Below, piece after piece: positions 34,060 to 41,402 of a stretch of DNA of 64,000 nucleotides. The translations under genes and the position numbers were made by a program. The notes below the pieces were generated by a model. It was not told the DNA's origin and did not search any database. It saw only the letters and a program-made list of their open reading frames with translations. The number at the start of each line of letters is the position of its first letter. Position 1 is the stretch's first letter. Source of the DNA: JBMNCQ01 sp049366715 (GTDB lineage Bacteria > Bacillota > Peptococcia > Peptococcales > BICA1-8); contig JBMNCQ010000059.1 in assembly GCA_049366715.1 (NCBI GenBank), positions 62,001-126,000 on the forward strand, written 5' to 3'.

Positions 34060-35727
34060 ATGAAGCAAGTAGCTATTGAATTAAAAGAAGGCTCAAAAGT
34101 AGAGGTTCCGGAAGGAACTACCCTGGCCGAAGTAGTTAAAATGCTGGACAAAGCAGGAGATCCTTTAATCATTGCTGCTCAGGTAAACAACGAACTAAGG
34201 GAATTAACTTTTCCGATAAATGAACCTGCTAAAATAAAATTCTTTGATCTAACTTCAGAGATCGGAATGCGAATCTATGTGAGAAGCTTATCCTTTGTTT
34301 TTATCAGGGCTGTCCGCGAGGTAATTCCTGAATGTGCCGCTGTGAGCGTTGAACACTCCCTTGCCAAAGGTCTTTATTGTGAAATAAAAGGTTTAACCTT
34401 GACTGCGGGGATCGTTAAAAAGATCGCCAAACGTATGGAGGAGATTATTGCGGCAGATGAACCTTTCGAGAAGAGAAAGATTTCTAAAGAAGAAGCGATT
34501 GAAATTTTTGAAAAAGATAACCAATTAGATAAGGTCAAGATTCTTAAATATTTAACAAAACCACGGGGCAATATTTATAAATGCGGCTGGCTGAATGATT
34601 TTTTTTATGGTTATCTGGTTCCTGCTACAGGGTACTTAAAATATTTTGCTTTGCAATTTCATTTGCCGGGTATCATAATCCAATATCCTTTAGCCGCGGA
34701 ACCTGCTAAGATTCCCCAATATACTCCGCAGCCAAAGCTGGCCAGCATTTTTTATGAAGCCGAGCGGTGGGGAGAAATAATGGAAATCGGCACCATTGCG
34801 GAGCTTAATGACTTGATTGTTATGAACAAGCTGTCTACCTTGATTAGGGTTGCGGAAGCCTTACATGAGAAAAAAATTGCCAAGATAGCCGATGAAATTC
34901 ATGCTCATAAAGACCGGGGAAATATTATTCTGATCGCAGGGCCTTCGTCTTCCGGTAAAACTACCTTTGCCCAACGATTAATGATCCAGTTAATGGTAAA
35001 CGGCTTAAAACCGGTATCCATCTCAGTTGATGACTACTTTGTCAATCGCAAAGATACTCCCACAGATGAATATGGGCAATTAGACTTTGAAGCGTTAGAG
35101 GCAATAGATCTGGAGTTGTTTAACGACCATTTAATAAAACTGATTCAAGGTCAGGAAATTGAGATTCCTACCTTTAACTTTAAATTAGGGGCTAAAGAGT
35201 ATTCAGGCAATAAATTAAAAATACGTCAGGACCAACCGATTATAATAGAAGGTATCCATGGGTTAAATGAAAGATTAACCTACTCTATTCCCCAGGATCA
35301 TAAATATAAAATATATATATCTGCGCTGACCCAGTTAAACATTGATAACCATAACCGGATTCCTACAACGGATATTAGAAAAATCCGCAGAATTGTCAGG
35401 GATAACCAATTCAGAGGGACCGACGCTTTAAGTACGATTCAGATTTGGTCTTCTGTCCGGAGGGGAGAAGATAAGAATATCTTTCCATTTCAGGAAGAAG
35501 CGGATATGATGTTTAATTCGGCACTTATTTATGAAATAGCAGTTTTAAAACCTTATGCGGAAGCTTTATTAAAAGCCATTAGACCTGATCAGGAGGAGTA
35601 TCTTGAAGCACAAAGATTATTAAGGTTCTTAACCTATGTTCTTCCGGCAGGCTGTGAAGAGGTTCCGGCTAATTCTATTATCAGGGAGTTTATAGGACAA
35701 AGCTGTTTTCACCATGCCAAAGATTAA
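34060..35727 (+). CDS. Nucleoside (uridine) kinase with TGS and ThrRS-like domains
   Basis: A 555-residue cytoplasmic kinase. ATG 34060 with GAGAGGGGG before it is chosen over a longer in-frame reading. The N-terminus is a TGS domain (~1-60), then a ThrRS second-additional-domain-like region (~80-190) and a uridine kinase/phosphoribulokinase domain with P-loop GPSSSGKTT at about 294-302 and DDYFVNR downstream. This TGS-kinase arrangement is an established but poorly understood bacterial family. It should phosphorylate a nucleoside; the role of the synthetase-like part is unknown. It is monocistronic with its own terminator. Confidence 0.88.
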   Translation: MKQVAIELKEGSKVEVPEGTTLAEVVKMLDKAGDPLIIAAQVNNELRELTFPINEPAKIKFFDLTSEIGMRIYVRSLSFVFIRAVREVIPECAAVSVEHSLAKGLYCEIKGLTLTAGIVKKIAKRMEEIIAADEPFEKRKISKEEAIEIFEKDNQLDKVKILKYLTKPRGNIYKCGWLNDFFYGYLVPATGYLKYFALQFHLPGIIIQYPLAAEPAKIPQYTPQPKLASIFYEAERWGEIMEIGTIAELNDLIVMNKLSTLIRVAEALHEKKIAKIADEIHAHKDRGNIILIAGPSSSGKTTFAQRLMIQLMVNGLKPVSISVDDYFVNRKDTPTDEYGQLDFEALEAIDLELFNDHLIKLIQGQEIEIPTFNFKLGAKEYSGNKLKIRQDQPIIIEGIHGLNERLTYSIPQDHKYKIYISALTQLNIDNHNRIPTTDIRKIRRIVRDNQFRGTDALSTIQIWSSVRRGEDKNIFPFQEEADMMFNSALIYEIAVLKPYAEALLKAIRPDQEEYLEAQRLLRFLTYVLPAGCEEVPANSIIREFIGQSCFHHAKD

Positions 35728-35757
35728 AAAAAGCAACTAGATTAGTTGCTTTTTTTA
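35726..35757 (+). terminator. Terminator after nucleoside kinase
   Basis: Seven A and GCAACTA (35726-35739) pair with TAGTTGC and seven T (35743-35756); the loop is three bases. The symmetric A/T flanks allow action in both directions. Confidence 0.9.
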
Positions 35758-35779
35758 GTTCCTATTGTTTATCAGCTGT

Positions 35780-35880
35780 TTTTGATGTCCTCATCTTCTA
35801 TTTTTCAATTCTCCATTTTCCCGCATAAAAATGCTCATTTTTCATTTTCAATTTTCAACTTTCAACTTTCAATTGATTTG
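35780..35880. repeat. Degenerate heptamer repeat tract (TTTCAAC type)
   Basis: Runs of TTTTCAAT, TTTCAAC and related units follow each other in the AT-rich space after the kinase gene; the last copies extend into the 3' end of the DUF2892 gene on the minus strand. It resembles other near-7-bp tracts in this window. Confidence 0.6.
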
Positions 35881-36129
35881 CGGTTCATATTGAGCTTGCG
35901 GGTTCTGCGTTCTTTTTTCTTCATGAAATAAAGGATTATCATGATCTTTTTCTACAGTGGATAACCCAAGTGCATACAGTGCGGGGCAAAATCTTGTTAT
36001 TCCTTCGGTAATCTTGCCGGCCCCTAGAGCCATCATTAGGTAGGAATCCTGCTTAATACCTGTCCCCAGTAAAAATAAACCTCCCCATAATCTTACAAAG
36101 GAATCCAAATCGCCTACATTTTTTTCCAC
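35869..36129 (-). CDS. DUF2892 (YgaP-like) membrane protein
   Basis: An 86-residue protein of the DUF2892 family: the core VGDLDSFVRLWGGLFLLGTGI, a second hydrophobic stretch with LGAGKITEGITRFCP and the conserved Cys, and GLST. Two membrane helices are expected. The last ~15 residues are hydrophilic (from EEKRTQNPQ) and lie over the repeat tract, so the C-terminus may have been extended by the repeat. Start is preceded by AAAGGAGG on the minus strand. Function unknown; related domains accompany rhodaneses. Confidence 0.85.
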   Translation of the reverse strand: MEKNVGDLDSFVRLWGGLFLLGTGIKQDSYLMMALGAGKITEGITRFCPALYALGLSTVEKDHDNPLFHEEKRTQNPQAQYEPQIN

Positions 36130-36270
36130 TATTTTATAACCTCCTTTTAAAGTTACGATTATCTGTACTTTTTTATATTATTTCTAAATTTAGCAGGAAT
36201 AATGACTGCAAAAATCAGGGAAACTAAACAAGAATAAAAGTAATAAATATCTATGACGGGGAGGAATGTT

Positions 36271-36507
36271 ATGGCTGAAAGAGTTGTTGCGGTTAATAAA
36301 GACCCGGATGGTAACATAATTTCAGTTAAAACAAGTGGAGGACAAGTATACCCTTTGGAGCAAGCGGTTAAACAGGTGGAAAATGGTAATCTTACAGGTG
36401 TGCAGGTCGTTGACAGAAATGGGCGCCGGCATCTGCGGACTTATTCCGACGGGGCTCCGGTTAATACTCCGGATAACCTTCCGGAGTATGGAAGTTTTAC
36501 CAGGTAA
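36271..36507 (+). CDS. DUF3892 domain protein
   Basis: A 78-residue protein of the DUF3892 family, with MAERVVAVNKDPDGNIISVKT at the start, a central AVKQVENGNLTGVQV and the C-terminal NGRRHLRTYSDGAPVNTPDNLP. ATG 36271 after GGGGAGG is chosen over an in-frame ATG 18 bp upstream. It is soluble and small, with no known function, and often found in spore-forming Firmicutes. It appears to be a single-gene unit. Confidence 0.88.
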   Translation: MAERVVAVNKDPDGNIISVKTSGGQVYPLEQAVKQVENGNLTGVQVVDRNGRRHLRTYSDGAPVNTPDNLPEYGSFTR

Positions 36508-36536
36508 AGGTGTATGAGCTGAAGGTAAGCCGGGGA

Positions 36537-36660
36537 GTAGACTTACAGGTCAGGTATAGGTAAAGGTAAAGGTAAAGACAGTAGCTACAGTTTTACAGTG
36601 ATCGGCTATGAAACCAGGAACTATGAAATCAGCAGCTATAAACTATGAACTTTATAAAAG
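36537..36660. repeat. Degenerate hexamer/heptamer repeat tract
   Basis: Three clean AGGTAA units (around 36548-36577) are followed by ~7-bp units such as AACTATG, AGCTATA and AACCAGG up to the ribosome site of the CBS gene. This matches the style of the tracts at 35.8, 38.8 and 59.3 kb. Confidence 0.6.
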
Positions 36661-36673
36661 GAAGGTGTTTTTT

Positions 36674-37105
36674 ATGAAATTGAGAAACATTATGACGAAA
36701 GATATTTCTGGCGTTTCCCCCCAGGACCCGATCGTAGAGGCAGCAAAGATAATGCAGCAAAGAAATGTGGGATGTATCCCGGTATGTGATAATAATAAAC
36801 AGGTCAAAGGTATTTTAACGGACAGGGATATCGTTATCCGGGTAGTAGCTGAAGCTAAGAATCCCCAGCAGTTGGATGTAAATGCCGTTATGTCCACAGG
36901 ACTTACTTTAGGAAGTCCTGATATGGATGCGGAAGAAGCTGCCCAGATTATGGCCGAACATCAAATTAGAAGGTTACCGGTAATAGAGAATAATCAGTTA
37001 GTGGGTATTGTATCTATCGGTGACTTAGCAACGAACAATATTTATGTTAATGAAGCCGGTGAAGCTTTGCAGGACATCTCACAGCCCAGCAGACCTTTAA
37101 TGTAA
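36674..37105 (+). CDS. CBS-domain protein
   Basis: A 143-residue protein made of two CBS domains (about 7-62 and 72-128), each with the typical V-G-I-[VL]-[ST]-[DI]-[RG]-D motif (KGILTDRDIVIR and VGIVSIGDLATN). Paired CBS modules bind adenine nucleotides and act as energy sensors. The ATG at 36674 follows AGGAAGGTG; longer in-frame readings through the repeat tract are rejected. No partner gene is adjacent. Confidence 0.92.
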   Translation: MKLRNIMTKDISGVSPQDPIVEAAKIMQQRNVGCIPVCDNNKQVKGILTDRDIVIRVVAEAKNPQQLDVNAVMSTGLTLGSPDMDAEEAAQIMAEHQIRRLPVIENNQLVGIVSIGDLATNNIYVNEAGEALQDISQPSRPLM

Positions 37106-37127
37106 AAACTTCATAAATAAGCATTAG

Positions 37128-37168
37128 TTGCAGTTGGAATCTTCAGAGATTCCAACTGCAATTTTTAT
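37128..37168 (+). terminator. Terminator after CBS gene
   Basis: A 15-bp perfect stem (37128-37142 with 37147-37161) with a 4-nt loop is followed by TTTTTATTT. Confidence 0.92.
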
Positions 37169-37234
37169 TTGCTTTAATGAACTGGATTTACCATTTTCTT
37201 CGTGTTATATTATGATTATTAATAAATTAATAGG

Positions 37235-38131
37235 ATGAATCGTATGGAAAAAGTAAAACTGATCTATAATCCGTTCTCCGGTATGGCAGGCTTTAAAAAC
37301 AGCCTGGACTACATAATAGAAAGATTCCAGAACAATGGTGCGCAAATAGTCCCTTACCGGACCCGGAGCAGTATGGATGCCTTTCAGGAAGCTGCCGGGA
37401 TTAAAACCGGGGAATATAGTAAAGTTCTGGTAGCCGGAGGAGATGGAACAATACATCAGGTTGTTAATGGTCTGCTTTTCAATAATATAAATCTTCCCCT
37501 GGGGATATTTCCGGTGGGTACGGCCAATGATTTTGCCAATTACCTGGGTATTCCCAGAGGAGTTAAAGAGGCATGTGATATTATTCTCCGGGGTTACAGC
37601 AGTGAGTGGGACCTGGGTATGGTCAACGGCAAATATTTTATAAATATCGCCAGTGCCGGTTTACTTACTGATGTTTCCCAAAGAACAGACATAAACCTTA
37701 AAAATAATTTAGGTAAGCTGGCCTATTATCTGAAAGGAATCGAACAGCTCCCTCATTTCCATCCTATTGAAATAAATCTTAAAAGCGCGGCATGTAGCTT
37801 TAAGGGACAAGTTTATTTATTTTTAGTAATGAATGGCAGAGCGGCCGGTGGATTTCCTAAAGTTGCACCAAATGCAGCAATGCAGGACGGCTTGCTGGAA
37901 GTGTTGCTCTTCAAACCTTGTCTTCTGCCGGAATTAGTCGCCTTATTTATTAAGGTCGTTAAGGGCGAACACTTAAACAGCCCCTATATCCGATATTTTC
38001 AGACTAAGGAGCTTACTATTGCCTGCAATACCGATCTTATTACCGATTTGGACGGGGAAAAAGGTCCTGCTTTTCCTCTGAAATTTTCATGCTTACCGGG
38101 AAAAATAAAAGTTTTTGTGAAGGAGAAATAA
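37235..38131 (+). CDS. Diacylglycerol/lipid kinase (YegS/BmrU family)
   Basis: A 298-residue lipid kinase of the DAGK catalytic family. The nucleotide site GGDGT is at residues 68-72 (VAGGDGTIHQVVNGL), and FPVGTANDFANYLGIP is the second family motif. It phosphorylates diacylglycerol or a related lipid at the membrane. Translation can start here or at the Met three codons later. Its stop is directly followed by the DUF523 start, so the next two small genes are in the same unit. Confidence 0.9.
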   Translation: MNRMEKVKLIYNPFSGMAGFKNSLDYIIERFQNNGAQIVPYRTRSSMDAFQEAAGIKTGEYSKVLVAGGDGTIHQVVNGLLFNNINLPLGIFPVGTANDFANYLGIPRGVKEACDIILRGYSSEWDLGMVNGKYFINIASAGLLTDVSQRTDINLKNNLGKLAYYLKGIEQLPHFHPIEINLKSAACSFKGQVYLFLVMNGRAAGGFPKVAPNAAMQDGLLEVLLFKPCLLPELVALFIKVVKGEHLNSPYIRYFQTKELTIACNTDLITDLDGEKGPAFPLKFSCLPGKIKVFVKEK

Positions 38132-38545
38132 ATGCTGATCGTTAGTGGCTGTCTGGCAGGCCTTAATTGCCGGTATGACGGGAAAAGCAAAACGAATGCC
38201 AGGATATTAAAAATGCTGGCTGAAGGCCGGATTCTGCCCCTGTGTCCTGAGCAATTGGGAGGATTGGCAACTCCCCGCTCTCCCGTTGATATCATATCCG
38301 GTGCGGATGTGCTAAGGGGTAAAGAACGTATTATAGATGAAGAAGGCCAAGATGTAACAGCTAACTTTCTTCATGGGGCCCGGGAGCTGTTAAAAATTGC
38401 CCGGATGGTAAACCCCGGATTAATAATACTTAAGTCAAGGAGCCCGTCTTGCGGTGCCCATGGTGTCACGACAGCATTATTGAAAAAACAAGGTTTTAAA
38501 GTCATTACCGATGAAGAGTGGGAGGAGTTAGATGAAAGATCTTAA
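38132..38545 (+). CDS. DUF523 (YbbK-like) protein
   Basis: A 137-residue DUF523 protein. The family cysteines are in VSGCLAGLNCRYDG, PLCPEQLGG and SRSPSCGAHGV, suggesting a metal or redox site. It is translated directly after the lipid kinase and overlaps the following small membrane protein by 14 bp. Members occur in many anaerobes; one branch acts in nucleotide-sugar or thio-modification contexts, but no function is established here. Confidence 0.9.
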   Translation: MLIVSGCLAGLNCRYDGKSKTNARILKMLAEGRILPLCPEQLGGLATPRSPVDIISGADVLRGKERIIDEEGQDVTANFLHGARELLKIARMVNPGLIILKSRSPSCGAHGVTTALLKKQGFKVITDEEWEELDERS

Positions 38546-38714
38546 AATTAATCCGCTATGGATTGCTTTGCTGACTTTTTGGGTCCCCAATTTTGTAGCT
38601 AAAACTTCCCTGCCTGAAACTCCGAAAACAGTACTTATCTGGGTTATTGTAGCTTTCCAGCTCTATTTGTTGTATAAAGGGATAGAAATCATAAGGGCCA
38701 ATAAAAAGAAATAA
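38532..38714 (+). CDS. Small membrane protein
   Basis: A 60-residue protein with two hydrophobic stretches (about 10-26 and 34-52) and a basic tail (RANKKK). The ATG overlaps the end of the DUF523 gene by 14 bp with GGAGGAG nearby, so translation coupling is likely, and a terminator follows within 10 bp. I do not recognise a family. Confidence 0.75.
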   Translation: MKDLKINPLWIALLTFWVPNFVAKTSLPETPKTVLIWVIVAFQLYLLYKGIEIIRANKKK

Positions 38715-38738
38715 AACCTGCTCCGGCAGGTTTTTTCG
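38713..38738 (+). terminator. Terminator after small membrane gene
   Basis: AAAACCTGC pairs with GCAGGTTTT around a TCCG loop, followed by six T; it ends the lipid kinase-DUF523 unit. Confidence 0.9.
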
Positions 38739-38754
38739 TTGCCGGATCATAGCT

Positions 38755-38835
38755 CTTAGATTATCGTGCTCAGTTCTCAGATATTGGTTCTCAGTTTTTG
38801 ATGTTCAGTTATTCAGTCAGGACATCGGTAACAAA
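38755..38835. repeat. Degenerate heptamer repeat tract (TTCTCAG type)
   Basis: Units such as TTCTCAG, GCTCAGT, GTTCAGT and ATTCAGT recur at about 7-bp steps in the space between convergent genes. The complement (CTGAGAA) matches the GAGAACT units seen near 59.33 kb. Confidence 0.55.
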
Positions 38836-38862
38836 TATGGTTCAAGAGATAGGGAACATTAT

Positions 38863-39384
38863 TTACTCCCTGCTTTTCAGTTCGTCTCCCAGGTTTTTTT
38901 GAGGATCATGGGTTTCCCGGTACCTTCTTATATAATTTGACTGATAAAGATAGATTGCCATAATTGAATGAGTGGTAATTGCTAACACTAAATTAGAGAA
39001 AATATTCCAGCTAATATCCTGCCAATAATTAAGATATTTTAGAAAGAGATACATGCCTGTTGTTCCTACAGCCCAAAAAAGGATAAATCCATAGAGTCCT
39101 AAGCGTGTATCTACTATTTTAGGAAGATAATAGGCAAAAATTATTGTAGTAAAGATCCAGGCAATGGGTATTGATAAACCCCATTCCGGGAAAGGGGAAA
39201 TTTTATTCCGGATTGCAAAAAGAGGTAAAAGAGTAGTACCTGTATAGAGGATTAGATTACCCAATCCAAAACCAAAAATCAGACCGAAAGGAAGCAGTTC
39301 AATAATCTTCGCAGGAGGAACAAGTAAAAACATGAATAAGCCCAGGCCGCCGATTAGGATGAGCCAGAAATAAGGTCCGAACAT
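38863..39384 (-). CDS. Membrane protein of unknown function
   Basis: A 173-residue protein with five predicted helices and a hydrophilic, charged C-terminus (RRYRETHDPQKNLGDELKSRE). Its layout resembles short clostridial and bacillar membrane proteins of about 170 residues without known role. The reading frame has no internal disruption and starts just before a convergently oriented glycosylase gene's leader. No domain could be named. Confidence 0.7.
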   Translation of the reverse strand: MFGPYFWLILIGGLGLFMFLLVPPAKIIELLPFGLIFGFGLGNLILYTGTTLLPLFAIRNKISPFPEWGLSIPIAWIFTTIIFAYYLPKIVDTRLGLYGFILFWAVGTTGMYLFLKYLNYWQDISWNIFSNLVLAITTHSIMAIYLYQSNYIRRYRETHDPQKNLGDELKSRE

Positions 39385-39461
39385 AACGATCCCTGCCTTA
39401 ATAAATATATATTTTAGGATGTGTAAAGGAATAAAGAATTATTATAAGAGGAGTTGTTTTT

Positions 39462-39971
39462 ATGGAGAAAGGTTTGCCTGATTATCTGCGCAATAACCTC
39501 CGTATTCTTTTTATCGGGTATAACCCCAGTATCAGATCTGCAGATTCAGGACATCATTATGCAGGTAGAAACAATAGATTTTGGAAACTGTTGTTTGAAG
39601 CGGGGCTGACTCCGAGGCTTTATTGCCCGGAGGAAGATGATAAGTTACTGGAGTTGGGGTACGGCTTAACGAATATTGTGGCCAGACCCACCAAAGCTGC
39701 CGGTGATTTAACGGCAGAAGATTATAAAGAAGGCAGAAAAAGACTTTACAATGTCCTGCAAAGATACAAGCCTCTAATAGCCTGTTATGTGGGAATCGGG
39801 GTTTATAAAGAATTTGCTAAAAACCGTAAGGCCGTTCCGGGTTTGCAAAGCAATTCGGTAGTGAGGGGAGTAGTGGATTTTGCAGCACCTTCCTCCAGTG
39901 GTTTAAACAGGATGCTTTTTCAAGACCAGCTTAGTTACTATAAAGAGTTGTACCGTCTTCTAAATATTTAA
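39462..39971 (+). CDS. mug: Mismatch-specific (G:U/T) DNA glycosylase, Mug type
   Basis: A 169-residue uracil-DNA-glycosylase superfamily protein of the Mug/TDG branch, which removes U or T from mispairs. The active-site motif is GYNPSIRSADSGHHYAGRNNRFWKLL, with Asn in the first motif as in Mug, and the second motif is a Ser-rich loop near the C-terminus (APSSSGLNRM). ATG 39462 follows GAGGAG. It is a monocistronic repair gene. Confidence 0.9.
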   Translation: MEKGLPDYLRNNLRILFIGYNPSIRSADSGHHYAGRNNRFWKLLFEAGLTPRLYCPEEDDKLLELGYGLTNIVARPTKAAGDLTAEDYKEGRKRLYNVLQRYKPLIACYVGIGVYKEFAKNRKAVPGLQSNSVVRGVVDFAAPSSSGLNRMLFQDQLSYYKELYRLLNI

Positions 39972-40071
39972 ATATTTCAAACTTTGGACACAAATCCATT
40001 ACTTTATTAAGCAGCTTGGCGGTAATGAAGAATTTTATTAAAAGATAGGAAAATAGAGGGGCTGAAGGTGC

Positions 40072-40304
40072 ATGGATATTCAAAAATTTAAAGGGGAAGT
40101 AAAATCAAACATTCTGGAAGCCAGATTTTTATACAGAGCCTGTCTGCAAATATGGGCAATGATGACAATGACTGGAGCTCTGAAATTTTGAAACATCTAA
40201 AACGGCTGGGTAAAACGATCGGCGGCCTGTCGGATGATCTTGATAAATTAGGAAAAATTGAAAGAGAGCTTTTAGAAAAATTAGCCCGGTACAAACTTCA
40301 CTAA
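40072..40304 (+). pseudogene. Possible frameshifted small gene
   Basis: An ATG at 40072 opens a short frame (begins MDIQKFKG) that stops after 39 codons, while another frame reads an open, charged sequence to TAA at 40304, including an ATG-initiated 50-residue part (from 40152: MGNDDNDWSSEILKHLKRLG) with heptad-like Leu spacing. One indel near 40091-40105, in an A/G-rich stretch, would join them into one ~75-residue protein. Either a broken gene, a sequencing error, or only the 50-residue part is expressed; there is no good ribosome site before 40152. Confidence 0.4.
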
Positions 40305-40395
40305 CATAAATTGAGTTAGATTACAAGTTAGATACTAATCTAAAGGCAAAGGTGTAAACTTTATCTTTTTAATCTTGTACGGGGTAACAGTAAAA

Positions 40396-40454
40396 TTCAC
40401 GTAATATACACAATCCCGTCAATTTGTGGTCATAATTGTGATATAAACTATAAT
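40396..40454 (+). promoter_or_regulatory. Tandem-hexamer regulator box and -10 before PspA
   Basis: Hexamers TTCACG (40396), TACACA (40407), GTCAAT (40418) and GTCATA (40429) stand at exact 11-bp steps, followed by TATAAT (40449-40454). The hexamer type and phasing match the group of sites at 44-64 kb, but the distance to the -10 box is 14 bp rather than 9-10. Confidence 0.45.
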
Positions 40455-40486
40455 AAATTCTAAATTTTACGAAAGGGGTATTCCAG

Positions 40487-41191
40487 GTGGGTTTATTTAA
40501 TAGGGTAAAATACATATTTGGGTCTAAAGTAGAGAAACGTCTTAACTCCTTAGAGAACCCAAAAGAAATGTTGGACTACAGTATAGTTCAGATAGAAAAA
40601 AGCATGAGGGATATTACTAAAAACGCTTTGGACATAGGAGTTGCTAAGAAGAGATTAGAAATACAAAAAGATTATCATCTCGCAAATTCTCAAAAACATG
40701 AAGATTCGGCCGCCCAAGCTGTGACCGCTAATAATGAGGATTTAGCAAAAGAAGCCTTAATAAAAAAGCGTGAAGATGAAGAACAGGTGCAAATACTTCA
40801 AATACAAATTGACTCCCTTAATAGAAGCCTGGGGGTAATTGTTAAAAGCAAAAAGGAACTTAACGATAAGATTGAACTATATCGTGCAAAAAAAGAAGAA
40901 TTAAAAGCTGTTTATGATGCTGCTAAAGCTCAAATAAAGATAAAAGAAATAATGACAACTTTAGGGGAAGATTCAAAAAATATCTATGAAATAGTTGAGA
41001 GGGCAGAAAATAAAATAAAAAATGTTGAAGCGAAGGTGTTTGCACTGGAAGAGCTCAGCAAAACCGGAATAATTGATGAGATACAACTGCTGAGTAAAGG
41101 TAAGATTAACAGCCATATATCTGAATCTGAGGCTTCGAAAACTATCGAAGAAGAACTGGCCGGATTAAAGGAAAATCTTTCTAAAGGGTAA
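40487..41191 (+). CDS. pspA: PspA/IM30 family protein
   Basis: A 234-residue, almost wholly helical coiled-coil protein with the amphipathic N-terminal helix MGLFNRVKYIFGSKVEK typical of PspA/Vipp1, which bind and protect membranes during envelope stress. GTG 40487 follows GAAAGGGG. The C-terminal part beyond residue ~200 is short. It is monocistronic with its own terminator. A tandem-hexamer box lies in its promoter region. Confidence 0.88.
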   Translation: MGLFNRVKYIFGSKVEKRLNSLENPKEMLDYSIVQIEKSMRDITKNALDIGVAKKRLEIQKDYHLANSQKHEDSAAQAVTANNEDLAKEALIKKREDEEQVQILQIQIDSLNRSLGVIVKSKKELNDKIELYRAKKEELKAVYDAAKAQIKIKEIMTTLGEDSKNIYEIVERAENKIKNVEAKVFALEELSKTGIIDEIQLLSKGKINSHISESEASKTIEEELAGLKENLSKG

Positions 41192-41213
41192 TTTAGCACC
41201 TCCTTTTATATAG

Positions 41214-41246
41214 GAAGCGAAGAATAAAATACTTCGCTTCTTTTAT
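41214..41246 (+). terminator. Terminator after pspA
   Basis: GAAGCGAAG (41214-41222) pairs with CTTCGCTTC (41232-41240), followed by TTTTATT. Confidence 0.85.
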
Positions 41247-41402
41247 TGTAATTAGTAGTCATCTCATAGTGAGCAATAAATATAATCAAGTCTTAAAAGT
41301 AATACGAATTGGAAGCAGAAAAAGGAGGTAAAACTACAATCTTCGCATGGTTTATAACTAATCGGCGGCATTAGGACGAAAGTTCGGAAAGGGATGAGGA
41401 AT

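Noticed and set aside
36608..36673. N-terminal extension of the CBS protein
   Set aside because: It reads through the degenerate repeat tract and precedes a good ribosome site and ATG at 36674.
41247..41402. CsoR/CopY-type operator before copA
   Set aside because: A short TCATAGTGA near-palindrome exists, but no convincing GC-rich dyad of CsoR type or CopY box could be defined.
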